Positions 38,367 to 47,064 of a stretch of DNA of 64,000 bases are shown here, piece after piece. How positions within the stretch are numbered: position 1 is the first letter of the stretch; the number at the start of each line of letters is the position of its first letter. Under the pieces are notes generated by a model that was given only the letters and a program-made list of their open reading frames with translations, had not been told where the DNA came from and did not search any database. The translations under genes and the position numbers were made by a program. Origin of the DNA: a bacterium (GTDB taxonomy: Bacteria; Chloroflexota; Anaerolineae; Caldilineales; Caldilineaceae); NCBI GenBank assembly GCA_016124945.1, contig WGMT01000027.1:1-64000 (forward strand), given 5' to 3'.

Positions 38367-38456
38367 TGCGTAATGCGTAATTTGTGATGCGTAAATGGTC
38401 TAGCGAGATTCATTCCAATTGGCAACCATCATCGTCAACGCATTACGCATTACGCC
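38367..38456. repeat. Period-7 inverted element, GCGTAAT units
   Basis: Left 38367-38397 (TGCGTAA, TGCGTAA, TTTGTGA, TGCGTAA). Right 38434-38456 (CAACGCA, TTACGCA, TTACGCC). ATTCCAATTGGCAACC sits in the loop, much as GTTCCAATTGGCGACC does in the element at 12325-12405, so these two share loop as well as arm. The right arm holds the TAA of the FemAB gene. Confidence 0.87.
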
Positions 38457-40827
38457 TCCCCCGCATCCAATCCAGCACAATAGGCATCGCTCTGTGATAG
38501 ATCCGCCACAGGATCGGCTGCGGTGACCAATCCCATGCGCCGATGTGGGAGGCAAATTGGGCGTTAAAGCCTTCTTTGAAGCCCCATACACCCTGCATGC
38601 TGTCGTTGGGATCGGCTAGATCGGTAGGCGCCCCCCACCAGTCGTAGCGGGTACAGCCCTGGGCAATGGCCCACTGCATGGCCTGCCACTGGAGCAGGTG
38701 ATTGGGCATGTCTCGGCGGCGACGATCGCTGCTGGCGCCGTAGAAGTACCAGGCGTCTTCACCGTAGCGGAAGAGAAAGAGACCGGCCAAAGGTGCTGTC
38801 TCTTCGGCGTGTTCGGCCAGCAGCAGCGCGCCGCCTGCCGGGTTGTCGGCCTCGTCTTGGGCGGCGAGGAAGGTCTCCCACACGGCTTTGTAGTAGGCGA
38901 AGGGGCGCACGAGGAAGCCGTCGCGGCGGCTGGTTTCGGCGTAGAGATCGTAAAATGTGGGCAGATCGTCGGCTGTCCCCGCGCGGATGGTGACGCCTCG
39001 ACGCTCGGCCAGACGGATGTTGTAGCGCCACTTGCTCTTGAACGACGCCAACAGATCTTCTTCGGTGAGCGTGAGATCGGTGTAGGCTGTGTTCTTGAAC
39101 TGGATCTGCTCAGGGCTGAAACGCCAACCACGGGATCGCAGCAGCGCCAACAGGCGGCGTCCGGCGCGGGTGCGCTCGTCGACGTCGGGGTCGATCTTTA
39201 CCAGGAGGCAGCCGAGGCGACGACACTGCTGTTCAATCGCGACCAAGGTGGCGGCGACGCTCTCTTCGTCCTCCCAATCAAGCACTGGCCCCTTGGGGAC
39301 ATACCCCACACGCAGCGGCAATACGGGCAACGGCTGCCGCCACAGGATCTGAAACGCCCCCCGTGGTGTGCCGTCCTTGCCCGGCAGCACAAAACGCTGC
39401 GCCCGCCATCCCGTCTGATCCTTCACCTCGCCCCACTCCCAGCTCTGCAAAATGTGAGGACGGGGGAGGGACGCCAGGATCGAACGCCAGGTGGGGGGGG
39501 AATTTACGATTTTCGACTTTCGATTGACGATTTCTGGTTGAGTATGTGAATTTTTATTGGGAAGATTAACGATTAACGATTGACGATTGATGATTTCCGG
39601 TAGAGCACGTGATTTCTCAGTGGGGGTGTTTTCGGGTTGAGATTGACGATGGATGGTTGCCGTGATATTCGCCAATGTCGAGATCATGCCTTTAACGGAA
39701 AATCGTAAATCGTCAATCGTCAATCGTAAATCCCTCGCCTTCAGCCCGGCTTGATAAAGCAAATACCCCGCCGGATTGATGGGTAGATCCCATGCGCCGA
39801 CGTAGCGTTCGACTGTGCCGCCGAAACCTTCTTTAAAGCGGAAGACACCCCATAGATCGCCTTCGGGGAAGGCATTGACGTCGACAGGAACGTCTTCGGC
39901 GCGGACAGGATCGCCGTGATCGCCGCGCATGCCTGCCGCCACCTGGCCAATCTCGTCGGGGATGCCCCAGAAGTCGTAGCGGGTGGCGCCATGGGCTTTG
40001 GCCCAGCGCATAGCCGCCCATTGCAGGGCATGGTTGGGCATGCGGTTGCGTTCGCGATTGCTGCTGGCCCCCCACAAATACCAGGCTGTCTGCCCAATGT
40101 GAAGGACGACGATGGCGGCCAGCGGTTCGCCCTGGTACTCGGCAAAGAGGAAGACGCCCTGTTGCGGCACAAATTGGGCGAAGGCGGCGCGGTAGTAGTC
40201 GATGCTGTGGACGTCGAAGGCGTCGCGCTTACCCGTCTCTTGCATAAGGGCCTGGAAGTGGCGTAGATCGTCCTCGCTACCGGCGCGCACGGTGACCTCT
40301 TTGCGCTCGGCCAAGCGCACGTTGTAGCGCCACTTGCTCTTCATGCGCGCCAGGATCGCCTCTTCGTCGTCGCCGATGTCGAGGAGCACGGTGCTGCGTG
40401 GTTGGACTGTCTGCGGGCTGGGCTGGAAGCCAAAACGGGCCAGTTGGGCACGCTGTTCGCCGCTATCGGGTAGATCCGGCTCAATTTTGAGGACAACGGC
40501 ACGCTGCCGTTGCGCTTCGTGGCGGATGGCGGTGAGCAGCCGCTGGGTGAGGTCGGCGTCGCCCCAATCGGTGAGCGGCCCTTTGGGGACGTAGGCCAGC
40601 GTCAGCCCGGCCACCCGGCGAAAGAGGAGCAGCGCGCCGGCCTGGATTGTCCCATCGGCGGCGCGCACGGTGACAATTCGCTGCCACCAGCCGAAGGCAC
40701 TCTTGAGCGCGCCCCACCCTTCGGTCTGCAAAATGTGGGCGTGGGGATGCGTGGCCACGAACGTATCCCAGGCTGAGAGAACGGTTGGATCGTCTTTTTG
40801 ATCGGCGCTGACTTCAAGCGGATGCAA
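38443..40827 (-). CDS. Double FemAB/FemX-type aminoacyltransferase (tandem fusion)
   Basis: A 794-residue protein with two complete FemAB (GNAT-fold) units of about 340 residues each. Unit 1 (about 15-355) has HILQTEGWGALKSAFGWW, YVPKGPLTDW, KSKWRYNVRLAERK and KAHGATRYDFWGIPD. Unit 2 (about 440-790) has HILQSWEWGEVKDQTGW, YVPKGPVLDW, KSKWRYNIRLAERRG and AQGCTRYDWWGAP. Family members add amino acids to lipid II interpeptide bridges using aminoacyl-tRNA. The linker (about 365-440) is encoded by heptamer repeats, suggesting fusion of duplicated neighbours. The C-terminal stop lies in another heptamer arm. Confidence 0.88.
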   Translation of the reverse strand: MHPLEVSADQKDDPTVLSAWDTFVATHPHAHILQTEGWGALKSAFGWWQRIVTVRAADGTIQAGALLLFRRVAGLTLAYVPKGPLTDWGDADLTQRLLTAIRHEAQRQRAVVLKIEPDLPDSGEQRAQLARFGFQPSPQTVQPRSTVLLDIGDDEEAILARMKSKWRYNVRLAERKEVTVRAGSEDDLRHFQALMQETGKRDAFDVHSIDYYRAAFAQFVPQQGVFLFAEYQGEPLAAIVVLHIGQTAWYLWGASSNRERNRMPNHALQWAAMRWAKAHGATRYDFWGIPDEIGQVAAGMRGDHGDPVRAEDVPVDVNAFPEGDLWGVFRFKEGFGGTVERYVGAWDLPINPAGYLLYQAGLKARDLRLTIDDLRFSVKGMISTLANITATIHRQSQPENTPTEKSRALPEIINRQSLIVNLPNKNSHTQPEIVNRKSKIVNSPPTWRSILASLPRPHILQSWEWGEVKDQTGWRAQRFVLPGKDGTPRGAFQILWRQPLPVLPLRVGYVPKGPVLDWEDEESVAATLVAIEQQCRRLGCLLVKIDPDVDERTRAGRRLLALLRSRGWRFSPEQIQFKNTAYTDLTLTEEDLLASFKSKWRYNIRLAERRGVTIRAGTADDLPTFYDLYAETSRRDGFLVRPFAYYKAVWETFLAAQDEADNPAGGALLLAEHAEETAPLAGLFLFRYGEDAWYFYGASSDRRRRDMPNHLLQWQAMQWAIAQGCTRYDWWGAPTDLADPNDSMQGVWGFKEGFNAQFASHIGAWDWSPQPILWRIYHRAMPIVLDWMRGRRNA
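39499..39733. repeat. Three heptamer arrays inside the FemAB linker
   Basis: Array A 39499-39537 and array B 39563-39600 run ATTTACG, ATTTTCG, ATTAACG, ATTGACG. Array C 39697-39733 is inverted (AAATCGT, AAATCGT, CAATCGT, CAATCGT, AAATCCC). On the minus strand they are read in frame, giving LRLTIDDLRFSV, INRQSLIVN and VNRKSKIVN. This is the only clear case in the window where such an element lies within a coding frame rather than at its end. Confidence 0.9.
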
Positions 40828-41011
40828 AGAACTGTCCTCGTGTGGGGTGGTGAAGGGCTTTTCGTCGCCCTGATTTTACGACATCGCTTCACAATCCGCA
40901 CAATCCGGTGAAAGGACGGGTAGATCTCAATTTGGGGGCAACCACCTTCCCGGAAGATGAATACCGCCTAAGTTCAGAGGTCTATTCGGTCCACGCTCGA
41001 TGCGCTACGGT

Positions 41012-41632
41012 CTACACCCGAAACTTGGTCAAATCCAACGGCACGCCGGCCAGCAAGAAGATCGCCTGATCCGCGGTTTGGGCCAGTTTGCGGTTGGCGC
41101 GGCCGATCAAATCGCGATAGAGGCGATTGACGCGGCCCAGAGGCACGATCCCCAGGCCAACTTCGTTGCTGACGACAATGAGCGTAGCGTTGAGATCGCG
41201 CTGCGTGGTGATCAGGGCGTCGAGTTCGGTCATGAGCCGTACCGTGAGCAGGTCTTCGGCCACGGTGTCGGGATCAGTCCCATCGGCGAAGAGGACGTTG
41301 CTCACCAGCAGCGTGACACAATCGAGGATCGCCACCCGCGCCGTTTGCGGCGTGTGGGATCGCCACGCCGCCGCCACATCCAGTGGCGCTTCCAGCGTCT
41401 GCCAGTGGTCGGGCCGCTCGCCGCGGTGCCGGGTGATGCGTTCGCTCATTTCGCCGTCGCCGACTTGGGCTGTAGCGATAAAGAGGACAGGATCCTCACC
41501 GGCCAGAAGACGCGCCCGCTCTAACGCATAGTCGCTCTTGCCACTGCGCGCGCCGCCGAGGATGAAGATCAGCTCAGATGTGTGTTCTTGGCGCACAGGA
41601 CCCTCCGAAAATTCATCCACAGATGACTCCAC
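41012..41632 (-). CDS. cobU: Adenosylcobinamide kinase/adenosylcobinamide-phosphate guanylyltransferase
   Basis: A 206-residue cobalamin nucleotide-loop enzyme: it phosphorylates adenosylcobinamide and then forms GDP-cobinamide. The P-loop GGARSGKSDYA starts near residue 27, RHRGERPDHWQTLE holds the catalytic His, and VSNEVGLGIVP and NRLYRDLIGRANR complete the family pattern. About 16 extra N-terminal residues precede the core. It stands alone here, without cobS, cobT or cobC, consistent with salvage genes dispersed in the genome. Confidence 0.94.
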   Translation of the reverse strand: MESSVDEFSEGPVRQEHTSELIFILGGARSGKSDYALERARLLAGEDPVLFIATAQVGDGEMSERITRHRGERPDHWQTLEAPLDVAAAWRSHTPQTARVAILDCVTLLVSNVLFADGTDPDTVAEDLLTVRLMTELDALITTQRDLNATLIVVSNEVGLGIVPLGRVNRLYRDLIGRANRKLAQTADQAIFLLAGVPLDLTKFRV

Positions 41633-41666
41633 TGCAAAAAGCAGAAATCAACCACAAAGAACGCAG

Positions 41667-41804
41667 AGAAAGAGAAGAAGGACACGGATTACACGGATTT
41701 TCAGGATTTCCCAGATTCAGAAATTATTTTGCAGATATGCCAAATTGAAGTTTTTCCACTCTTGAATCCTGTGTATCCGTGTAATCCGTGTCCCTCTTCT
41801 CTTT
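41667..41804. repeat. Period-9 inverted element, ACACGGATT family
   Basis: Left: AGAGAAGAAGGACACGGATT (41671-41690), then ACACGGATT, TTCAGGATT. Right (41763-41804): GAATCCTGT, GTATCCGTGT, AATCCGTGT, CCCTCTTCTCTTT. The spacer is about 50 nt. It lies upstream of cobU and downstream of the spermidine-synthase start region only by 60 bp, and overlaps neither gene. Confidence 0.85.
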
Positions 41805-41863
41805 CATCTTCGTGGATCACAATTCCTCCAGATTCGTCTACCCCATACAGCCCGTGGACTCTG

Positions 41864-43435
41864 TTACTCGCTTGCCGTGAGAAAGTCCCAGATGATGCCG
41901 TGGACCACCTGCTCCACCGGCGCGTGGTCGTCGGTGAAGGTGAGGATATCGGGGAAGGATGTGCCGACGCGAGCGCGGGCGACACTTTCGGCGGCGAACT
42001 GGCGGAAGTCGGCAGCCAGTGTGTCGGGCAGCGTGGCGACGTTACGGGCGAAGGTGTCAACGTTCGTTGGCTGCGCCGTGGCGACGACGAGGGAGTTGGC
42101 GAGTTGACGCGGCGGGCCGGGTTCGTCCACGACGATGACGCTGGGGAAGACCTGCCGCAGCGTCGCCGTCATGGCTTCGACGAGGGCGTAGTCGCGGTCG
42201 GTGCGGCCTACGTTGATGGCGACGACGCCGTCTTCGGCCAGGTGACTGCGCACGAGATCGAAGAATTCCACGGTGGCAAGGTGAAAGGGAATGTAGGGCG
42301 GTCGGTAGGCGTCGACCAGAATAAAATCGAAGCGGCGATCCGGAGGCTGCTGTTGCAACCAACGTCGCCCGTCGGCGGCGATGGCGGTGAGGTTGGGCTG
42401 GTTCATGTTGAAGTAGCGCCGCCCTGCTTCGAGGATGGCCGGATCGAGTTCGACGCCGGTGATGGGCAGCGGGCCGTAGATGTCGGTGTAGAGTTCAGAG
42501 ACGGTGCCGCCGGCCAGCCCGATGATGAGCACATCGTCGGTGGGATCGGGCAACGGACGCTCGTTGCGAAAGAGCGGGGCCAGCAGGAAATAGTCCCAGA
42601 TGCCGCGGCTGAGCAGCATGTCTGGGTGGTAGACGCTGTGGATGCCTACGCCTTCGTTGAGTTTGAGGTGGTGTTCGTCACCCCACCGGCGCACGGAGAT
42701 GTAGTTGTAGAGCGTCTCATCTTCGTAGATGACCTCGCCGAGACCGTCATCGAAGTCGCCACGCACGGACGCCGGATCGGTGGTCAGGGCCAGCGCCAAC
42801 ACGAGGACGAGTCCTGTGGCGGGCAGTGCGAGCCAGCGTCGGCGGGTACGCGCCGTGAGGAAACCGGCGGCGGCGACGACGAGCAGCATCAGCGCCAAGA
42901 GGTAGAAGCTCCAGCGGGTGCCGAAGGTGGGGATGAGCCAAAGCACGGGCAAAAAGGTGCCGATGATGCTGCCTGCTGTGGCAACGGCAGAAAGTCGCCC
43001 CGCTGTTGCGCCGGTGTGGCGCAGATCGGTAACGGCAAGGCGCACGGCCCACGGTGTCACCGCGCCGAGGAGGACGACGGGAAAGCTAAAGAGCAGGAGG
43101 ACGGCCACAAGTGTGCCCACGAGCAACCCAGGCGCAAAGGAGGCGAGTCCTTGGGCGGCAAGGCGCAGGATGGGTGGGCTGACGGCAGGGATCAACGCCA
43201 CGCCCAATGCGGCGATGGTGGTGAGGATGAGCAAGGCGTCAAGGCTGGGGAAGCGGTCGGCCAGCTTGCCGCCCAACCACGCGCCGAGCGACAAATAGAG
43301 CAGGATCAGGCCGATGAGGCCGGCCCAGACGATCTGGCTGTTGCCAAACCAGGGATCGAGCAGGCGCGCCGCGCTGAGTTCCACGCCCAGGGTGACAGCG
43401 CCGGCGCTAAAGACGAGTAGGGAGAGGTATTTCAT
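41864..43435 (-). CDS. Fused MFS-like/spermidine synthase-like membrane protein
   Basis: A 523-residue protein: about seven transmembrane helices (1-215), then a spermidine-synthase-like Rossmann domain (about 240-500) with VLIIGLAGGTVSELYTDIYG, ITGVELDPAILEAGRRYF, DGRRWLQQQ and FDFILVDAYRPPYIPFHL. Such fusions are widespread and only loosely linked to polyamine synthesis. The aminopropyl-transfer Asp region is altered (DAYRPP instead of DSTDP), so true spermidine synthase activity is doubtful. The start matches the beginning of the first helix. Confidence 0.88.
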   Translation of the reverse strand: MKYLSLLVFSAGAVTLGVELSAARLLDPWFGNSQIVWAGLIGLILLYLSLGAWLGGKLADRFPSLDALLILTTIAALGVALIPAVSPPILRLAAQGLASFAPGLLVGTLVAVLLLFSFPVVLLGAVTPWAVRLAVTDLRHTGATAGRLSAVATAGSIIGTFLPVLWLIPTFGTRWSFYLLALMLLVVAAAGFLTARTRRRWLALPATGLVLVLALALTTDPASVRGDFDDGLGEVIYEDETLYNYISVRRWGDEHHLKLNEGVGIHSVYHPDMLLSRGIWDYFLLAPLFRNERPLPDPTDDVLIIGLAGGTVSELYTDIYGPLPITGVELDPAILEAGRRYFNMNQPNLTAIAADGRRWLQQQPPDRRFDFILVDAYRPPYIPFHLATVEFFDLVRSHLAEDGVVAINVGRTDRDYALVEAMTATLRQVFPSVIVVDEPGPPRQLANSLVVATAQPTNVDTFARNVATLPDTLAADFRQFAAESVARARVGTSFPDILTFTDDHAPVEQVVHGIIWDFLTASE

Positions 43436-43496
43436 CCCTTATTTTTATCATAAGAGGGTAGATTTTGCTGAATGGGGCTACCGCGTTGACTGAACA

Positions 43497-43530
43497 AGAC
43501 CCGCCGGGTTGCAGAAAACCCGGCAGGTCT
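43497..43530 (-). terminator. Hairpin with GCAGAA loop after the sulfatase gene
   Basis: AGACCCGCCGGGTT (43497-43510) pairs with AACCCGGCAGGTCT (43517-43530) around the loop GCAGAA, with one mismatch. It is a copy of the 12275 terminator with one compensated stem change (CCAGG/CCTGG to CCGGG/CCCGG). It starts 4 bp after the sulfatase stop. No T-tract follows on the minus strand. Confidence 0.75.
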
Positions 43531-43534
43531 GGCC

Positions 43535-44947
43535 TTAGTAAACCTGCAAGCCGCGGCGTTCGCGTTTGCCGTCGCGCCAGGCTTCGGCGTTTTCGTTGTG
43601 GCGGCGCAGATGCTTGACGCGCAATCCGCTCTGGATCGGGTCCTGGTGTTGGGTGTACCAGGCTTCGAGGCGGGCGGCGAGATCGTCTTGGATGTCGGCG
43701 TATTCGGGCCAGCCGGCGCGATTGAGCGTTTCTTCGGGGTCGGCGGCGAGATCGAAGAGATCGAAGGGGCCGTAGGGGTAGCGACGCACGAATTTGTGTT
43801 GCGGTGTGCGGATCATGCGCAGATCGCCGTATTCGCCGAAACGGGTGTCGTCCCACGATGGATCTGTTCCCGCGGTGGTGAGCGTGGCGAAATTTTGGCC
43901 GGGGTAGGCGCGCTCGGCGCGTGACGAGAGATCCACCCCCGTCCAATGGCAGATGGTTTGGAAGGTGTCGTAATGGTCGACGCTACGCTCGATGACCTGC
44001 CCAGCGGCGACCTGTGCCGGCCAACGGATGAGCAACGGCACACGCAGTGAGACTTCGTGCATGTTGAGGGGGCGGGTGCTGTTGCCTTTGCCCCAGAAGC
44101 CCTGATGGCCGAGGGCGCAGCCATGATCCGAGGTGTAGATGACGAGGGTGTTGTCCAGTTGGCCGCTGGCGTCGAGGCGGTCGATGATGCGCCCCATCTG
44201 GTGGTCGATCTCGCTGACGGCGGCGTAGTAGCCCCGGTAGCGGCGGCGGATTTCGTCTTGGGAGGCATTGGCGCCGCCCATCATGCCTTCGTTTTTGTGC
44301 CAGGAGTGCGGGTGGTAGGGCGGGATGTCGCTGAAGGTGGCGTCGGCGTAGCGGGCGACGAGGGCGGGATCGTGGGTCTCTTCTTCGTAGGGCGAGTGGG
44401 TGGCGATGTAGCCGACGTTGAGGAAGAAGGGACGATCCCGCGGCGCTTCGGCGATGAAACGGAGCGCATGGTCGGTGATGTGTTTGGATTTGTTGCCTTC
44501 CAACGTGAGTGGTTGGCCGTTGAGGTGGTAAGTGTATGGATCGTTGTGGCGTCCTTGCCAGCCGGGCAGGCCGAAGCTCCAGGCAAAGCCACGGGGCGTG
44601 TGGTGGGAACGTCCTAGATGCCATTTGCCCGAGAGGCCGCAGTGATAGCCTTGTGCCGTTAGCAGTTCGGGCAGGGTGATTTCATCGGCCAGCCAGTCAT
44701 GACCCGCGACCTCGGAGATCGCCTCTTGCAGCCAGTCGTGGATGCCTACCTGCGAGGGGGTGCGTCCTGTGAGCAGGCAGGCGCGGGCGGGCGAGCAGAC
44801 AGGGCAGGGCGTGAAGGCATTGGCAAAACGGGTCCCCTCGGCGGCGAGGCGATTTAAATTTGGTGTGTGTAGTTCGCTGTTGCCGTAGCAGTGCGCCGCC
44901 CAGGCGGCGTGATCGTCTGTGAGGAAGAGGAGGATGTTGGGTTGGGG
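43535..44947 (-). CDS. Sulfatase (type I, CSPAR)
   Basis: A 470-residue alkaline-phosphatase-superfamily sulfatase. Metal-site LFLTDDHAAWAA at the N-terminus, formylglycine motif CSPARACLLTGRTP (Cys of C-x-P-x-R), SGKWHLGRSHH, and the second metal site YTSDHGCALGHQGFWGKG. No signal peptide is seen. Starting at ATG 44947 gives AAAGGA 10 nt upstream; the longer frame to 44989 overlaps the abiE operator-like palindrome. The cysteine needs FGE or anSME, neither of which is nearby. The substrate is probably a sulfated carbohydrate, by context. Confidence 0.92.
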   Translation of the reverse strand, partial: PQPNILLFLTDDHAAWAAHCYGNSELHTPNLNRLAAEGTRFANAFTPCPVCSPARACLLTGRTPSQVGIHDWLQEAISEVAGHDWLADEITLPELLTAQGYHCGLSGKWHLGRSHHTPRGFAWSFGLPGWQGRHNDPYTYHLNGQPLTLEGNKSKHITDHALRFIAEAPRDRPFFLNVGYIATHSPYEEETHDPALVARYADATFSDIPPYHPHSWHKNEGMMGGANASQDEIRRRYRGYYAAVSEIDHQMGRIIDRLDASGQLDNTLVIYTSDHGCALGHQGFWGKGNSTRPLNMHEVSLRVPLLIRWPAQVAAGQVIERSVDHYDTFQTICHWTGVDLSSRAERAYPGQNFATLTTAGTDPSWDDTRFGEYGDLRMIRTPQHKFVRRYPYGPFDLFDLAADPEETLNRAGWPEYADIQDDLAARLEAWYTQHQDPIQSGLRVKHLRRHNENAEAWRDGKRERRGLQVY

Positions 44948-44982
44948 CATGGTGGGGGTGTCCTTTGTTTGGTTGCAGTAAC

Positions 44983-44998
44983 TTGCCATTTATGGCAA
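44983..44998 (+). promoter_or_regulatory. Palindrome upstream of abiEi, probable operator
   Basis: TTGCCAT, two bases, ATGGCAA: a perfect 7-2-7 inverted repeat ending 9 bp before the AbiEi start. AbiEi proteins are known to bind inverted repeats in their own promoter and repress it. No Shine-Dalgarno sequence is present here, so the transcript may be leaderless or nearly so. Confidence 0.5.
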
Positions 44999-45007
44999 AA
45001 TATTTAC

Positions 45008-45649
45008 ATGGATTTTAATGAGTTGTTGAAAATTGTGGGAAACGATCCCTTTTTTGAAACAGGATTGCTTCTGGCTGGTCAAGTGGATCCAGCCGATGTG
45101 CAACGGCAATTGTCGCGCTGGACAAAAGCAGGGCGGATCTATCAGCTTCGACGCGGCCTTTACACATTGGCGCCGCCGTATCAAAAGATCAAACCACATC
45201 CTTTCTTGCTGGCGAATCAGATGGTTTCAGGCTCGTATGTGAGTTTACAATCGGTGCTAAGTTATCATGGCGTGATTCCTGATGTGGTCGCCATAACCAC
45301 AAGCGTGACGACTGGGAGACCTGGTCGAAGGCAGACGTTGCTGGGCGCATTCGATTTTCGTCATGTAAAGCATGAACTTTTTTGGGGGTATCGTGTCCTC
45401 AAACTTGGAGGCGATCAGCAGGCATTTGTTGCCTCTGTGGAAAAAGCACTCTTAGACTTATTGTACTTACAGCCGAACAGCGACGATCCCGGCTACTTAC
45501 AGGGATTACGTTTGCAAAACTTAGAACGCCTGGACAATGCACTTCTAACACAAATGGCACAACGTACAGGAAGCGCCAAGCTACAAAAGGCTGTTCGGGT
45601 TGTGACAAAACTTGCCCAGAACGAAGCTGAGGAGTATGAACTGCTGTGA
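45008..45649 (+). CDS. abiEi: AbiEi-family antitoxin/transcriptional repressor
   Basis: A 213-residue protein. The N-terminal winged helix (about 3-55, WTKAGRIYQLRRGLYTL) and the AbiEi C-terminal domain (FLLANQMVSGSYVSLQSVLSYHGVIPD, VASVEKALLDLLYL) are clear. In known AbiE systems it binds the operon promoter and counteracts the AbiEii toxin, forming a type IV toxin-antitoxin pair that causes abortive phage infection. ATG 45008 begins the domain; the upstream frame to 44891 is antisense to the sulfatase. The stop overlaps the abiEii start. Confidence 0.9.
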   Translation: MDFNELLKIVGNDPFFETGLLLAGQVDPADVQRQLSRWTKAGRIYQLRRGLYTLAPPYQKIKPHPFLLANQMVSGSYVSLQSVLSYHGVIPDVVAITTSVTTGRPGRRQTLLGAFDFRHVKHELFWGYRVLKLGGDQQAFVASVEKALLDLLYLQPNSDDPGYLQGLRLQNLERLDNALLTQMAQRTGSAKLQKAVRVVTKLAQNEAEEYELL

Positions 45650-46452
45650 AAGAATACCTGGCGGACCTTGTTGGTAACGCACCAACACCAACTATCGCCC
45701 GCAATATCGTCCGCGAATATCTTCAGGCGCGTATCTTGGGCATGCTGCAATCAGTAGGCGCAATGAGCAGCATAGCGTTTCACGGTGGGACAGCGCTGCG
45801 CTTTCTCTTTCGTACGGGCCGCTATTCTGAGGATCTTGACTTCGCTCTAGAGGGATCAAAGGAGCGATACGATTTTCGCACCTACTTGCGGGCAATTCAA
45901 CGAGGGTTTGAGCAGGAGACCTATCAAACGACCATCAAGCTGAGCGATCAGCGTGTGGTGCACAGCGCCTTTGTCCGGTTTCCAGGTCTCCTCTATGAAT
46001 TACAGCTTTCACCACACCGAGAGGAGAACATCAGCGTCAAACTCGAAGTGGATACCAATCCACCGTCGGGTGCTGGAACCATGACCACTGTTGTGCGACG
46101 TTATGTCCCCTTGCAACTCTATCATCATGACAAATCATCGTTGCTTGCAGGCAAACTTCACGCTATACTCCAACGCCCCTATGCCAAGGGAAGAGATCTC
46201 TATGATTTGCTCTGGTACTTGAGTGATCCTGGCTGGCCTGAGCCAAACCTGACCCTTCTCAACCATGCATTGCAGCAAACAAACTGGTCCGGCGCTGAAC
46301 TAACTGCTCAAGATTGGCGCTTGGCTGTGAGGCAACGGATCGAGGTTATAGATTGGATCGTTGCTGTTCCTGATGTGCTGCCATTTCTGGAGTCAAGTAC
46401 AGAAGTGGGGGTGCTCACAAAAGAAAACCTGCTCAGGCTGCTTTCTTTGTAG
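45646..46452 (+). CDS. abiEii: AbiEii/AbiGii-family nucleotidyltransferase toxin
   Basis: A 268-residue nucleotidyltransferase-like toxin. FHGGTALRFLF (46-55), acidic pair in YSEDLDFAL (Asp63 and Asp65), SVKLEVD, and KLHAILQRPYAKGRDLYDLLWYL are the four motifs of the DUF1814/AbiEii fold. Relatives such as MenT add nucleotides to tRNA ends. The GTG start overlaps the abiEi stop by 4 nt (GTGA), the usual coupled arrangement. All catalytic motifs are intact, so the pair looks functional. Confidence 0.92.
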   Translation: MKEYLADLVGNAPTPTIARNIVREYLQARILGMLQSVGAMSSIAFHGGTALRFLFRTGRYSEDLDFALEGSKERYDFRTYLRAIQRGFEQETYQTTIKLSDQRVVHSAFVRFPGLLYELQLSPHREENISVKLEVDTNPPSGAGTMTTVVRRYVPLQLYHHDKSSLLAGKLHAILQRPYAKGRDLYDLLWYLSDPGWPEPNLTLLNHALQQTNWSGAELTAQDWRLAVRQRIEVIDWIVAVPDVLPFLESSTEVGVLTKENLLRLLSL

Positions 46453-46484
46453 TGTCGTGATTGACACAAAAACGAGGACAACCC

Positions 46485-47057
46485 GTGACCACTCGCCACT
46501 CAATCGTAATCGACCCTTACAACCCATCCTGGCCGCAAGAATTTGAGATAATCCGCGCCGATCTGGTGAACGTCCTTGGGGGGCTGGCGCTGCGCGTGGA
46601 CCACATCGGCTCGACCTCGGTGCCAGGCCTCGGCGCCAAGGACGTAATCGACGTGCAGATCGCCGTGTCCGCGTTGAGAGACGGGATCCGGCAACGGCTC
46701 ACCGACGGCGGGTACACCAACTGGTCGCCGCATGTGCGCGATCACGTGCCGCTGGGCGAGGACGAAACGCCGTCGCGCTGGGTGAAGATGCTCGTCTACG
46801 AACGCCCCGGCACTCGCCGCGCCAACATTCATATTCGCATCGAAGGCAACCCCAACCAGCGTTATCCCCTGCTCTTCCGCGACTACCTACGCGCCCACCC
46901 CAATTCCAAACGCTCGATTGAACTGATCAAACGCGAAATCGCCAAACGCCACCCCAACGATTGGGACGCCTACTACGACATCAAAGACCCGGTGTACGAT
47001 CTGATCTGGGATGCGGCGCAGGAGTGGGCAGCATACACAAACTGGTCGCCCGCTTGA
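46485..47057 (+). CDS. GrpB/UPF0157-family protein
   Basis: A 190-residue protein of the GrpB family, a nucleotidyltransferase-fold group of uncertain reaction. IDPYNPSWPQEFEIIRADL, VDHIGSTSVPGLGAKDVIDVQIAV (the G-S-T-S-V-P and D-x-D-like positions) and ANIHIRIEGNPNQRYPLLFRDYLRAHP are diagnostic. GTG 46485 with ACGAGGA upstream is preferred over TTG 46461. It may share a transcript with abiE, 32 bp upstream, but need not be part of it. Confidence 0.9.
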   Translation: MTTRHSIVIDPYNPSWPQEFEIIRADLVNVLGGLALRVDHIGSTSVPGLGAKDVIDVQIAVSALRDGIRQRLTDGGYTNWSPHVRDHVPLGEDETPSRWVKMLVYERPGTRRANIHIRIEGNPNQRYPLLFRDYLRAHPNSKRSIELIKREIAKRHPNDWDAYYDIKDPVYDLIWDAAQEWAAYTNWSPA

Positions 47058-47064
47058 TCGATCA

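Noticed and set aside
41012..41863. Cobalamin riboswitch upstream of cobU
   Set aside because: The 41633-41863 region holds the ACACGGATT inverted element. I could not find a B12-box-like core on either strand.
41729..43420. 563-codon plus-strand open frame
   Set aside because: Antisense to the MFS/spermidine synthase-like gene, low-complexity and without recognisable motifs.
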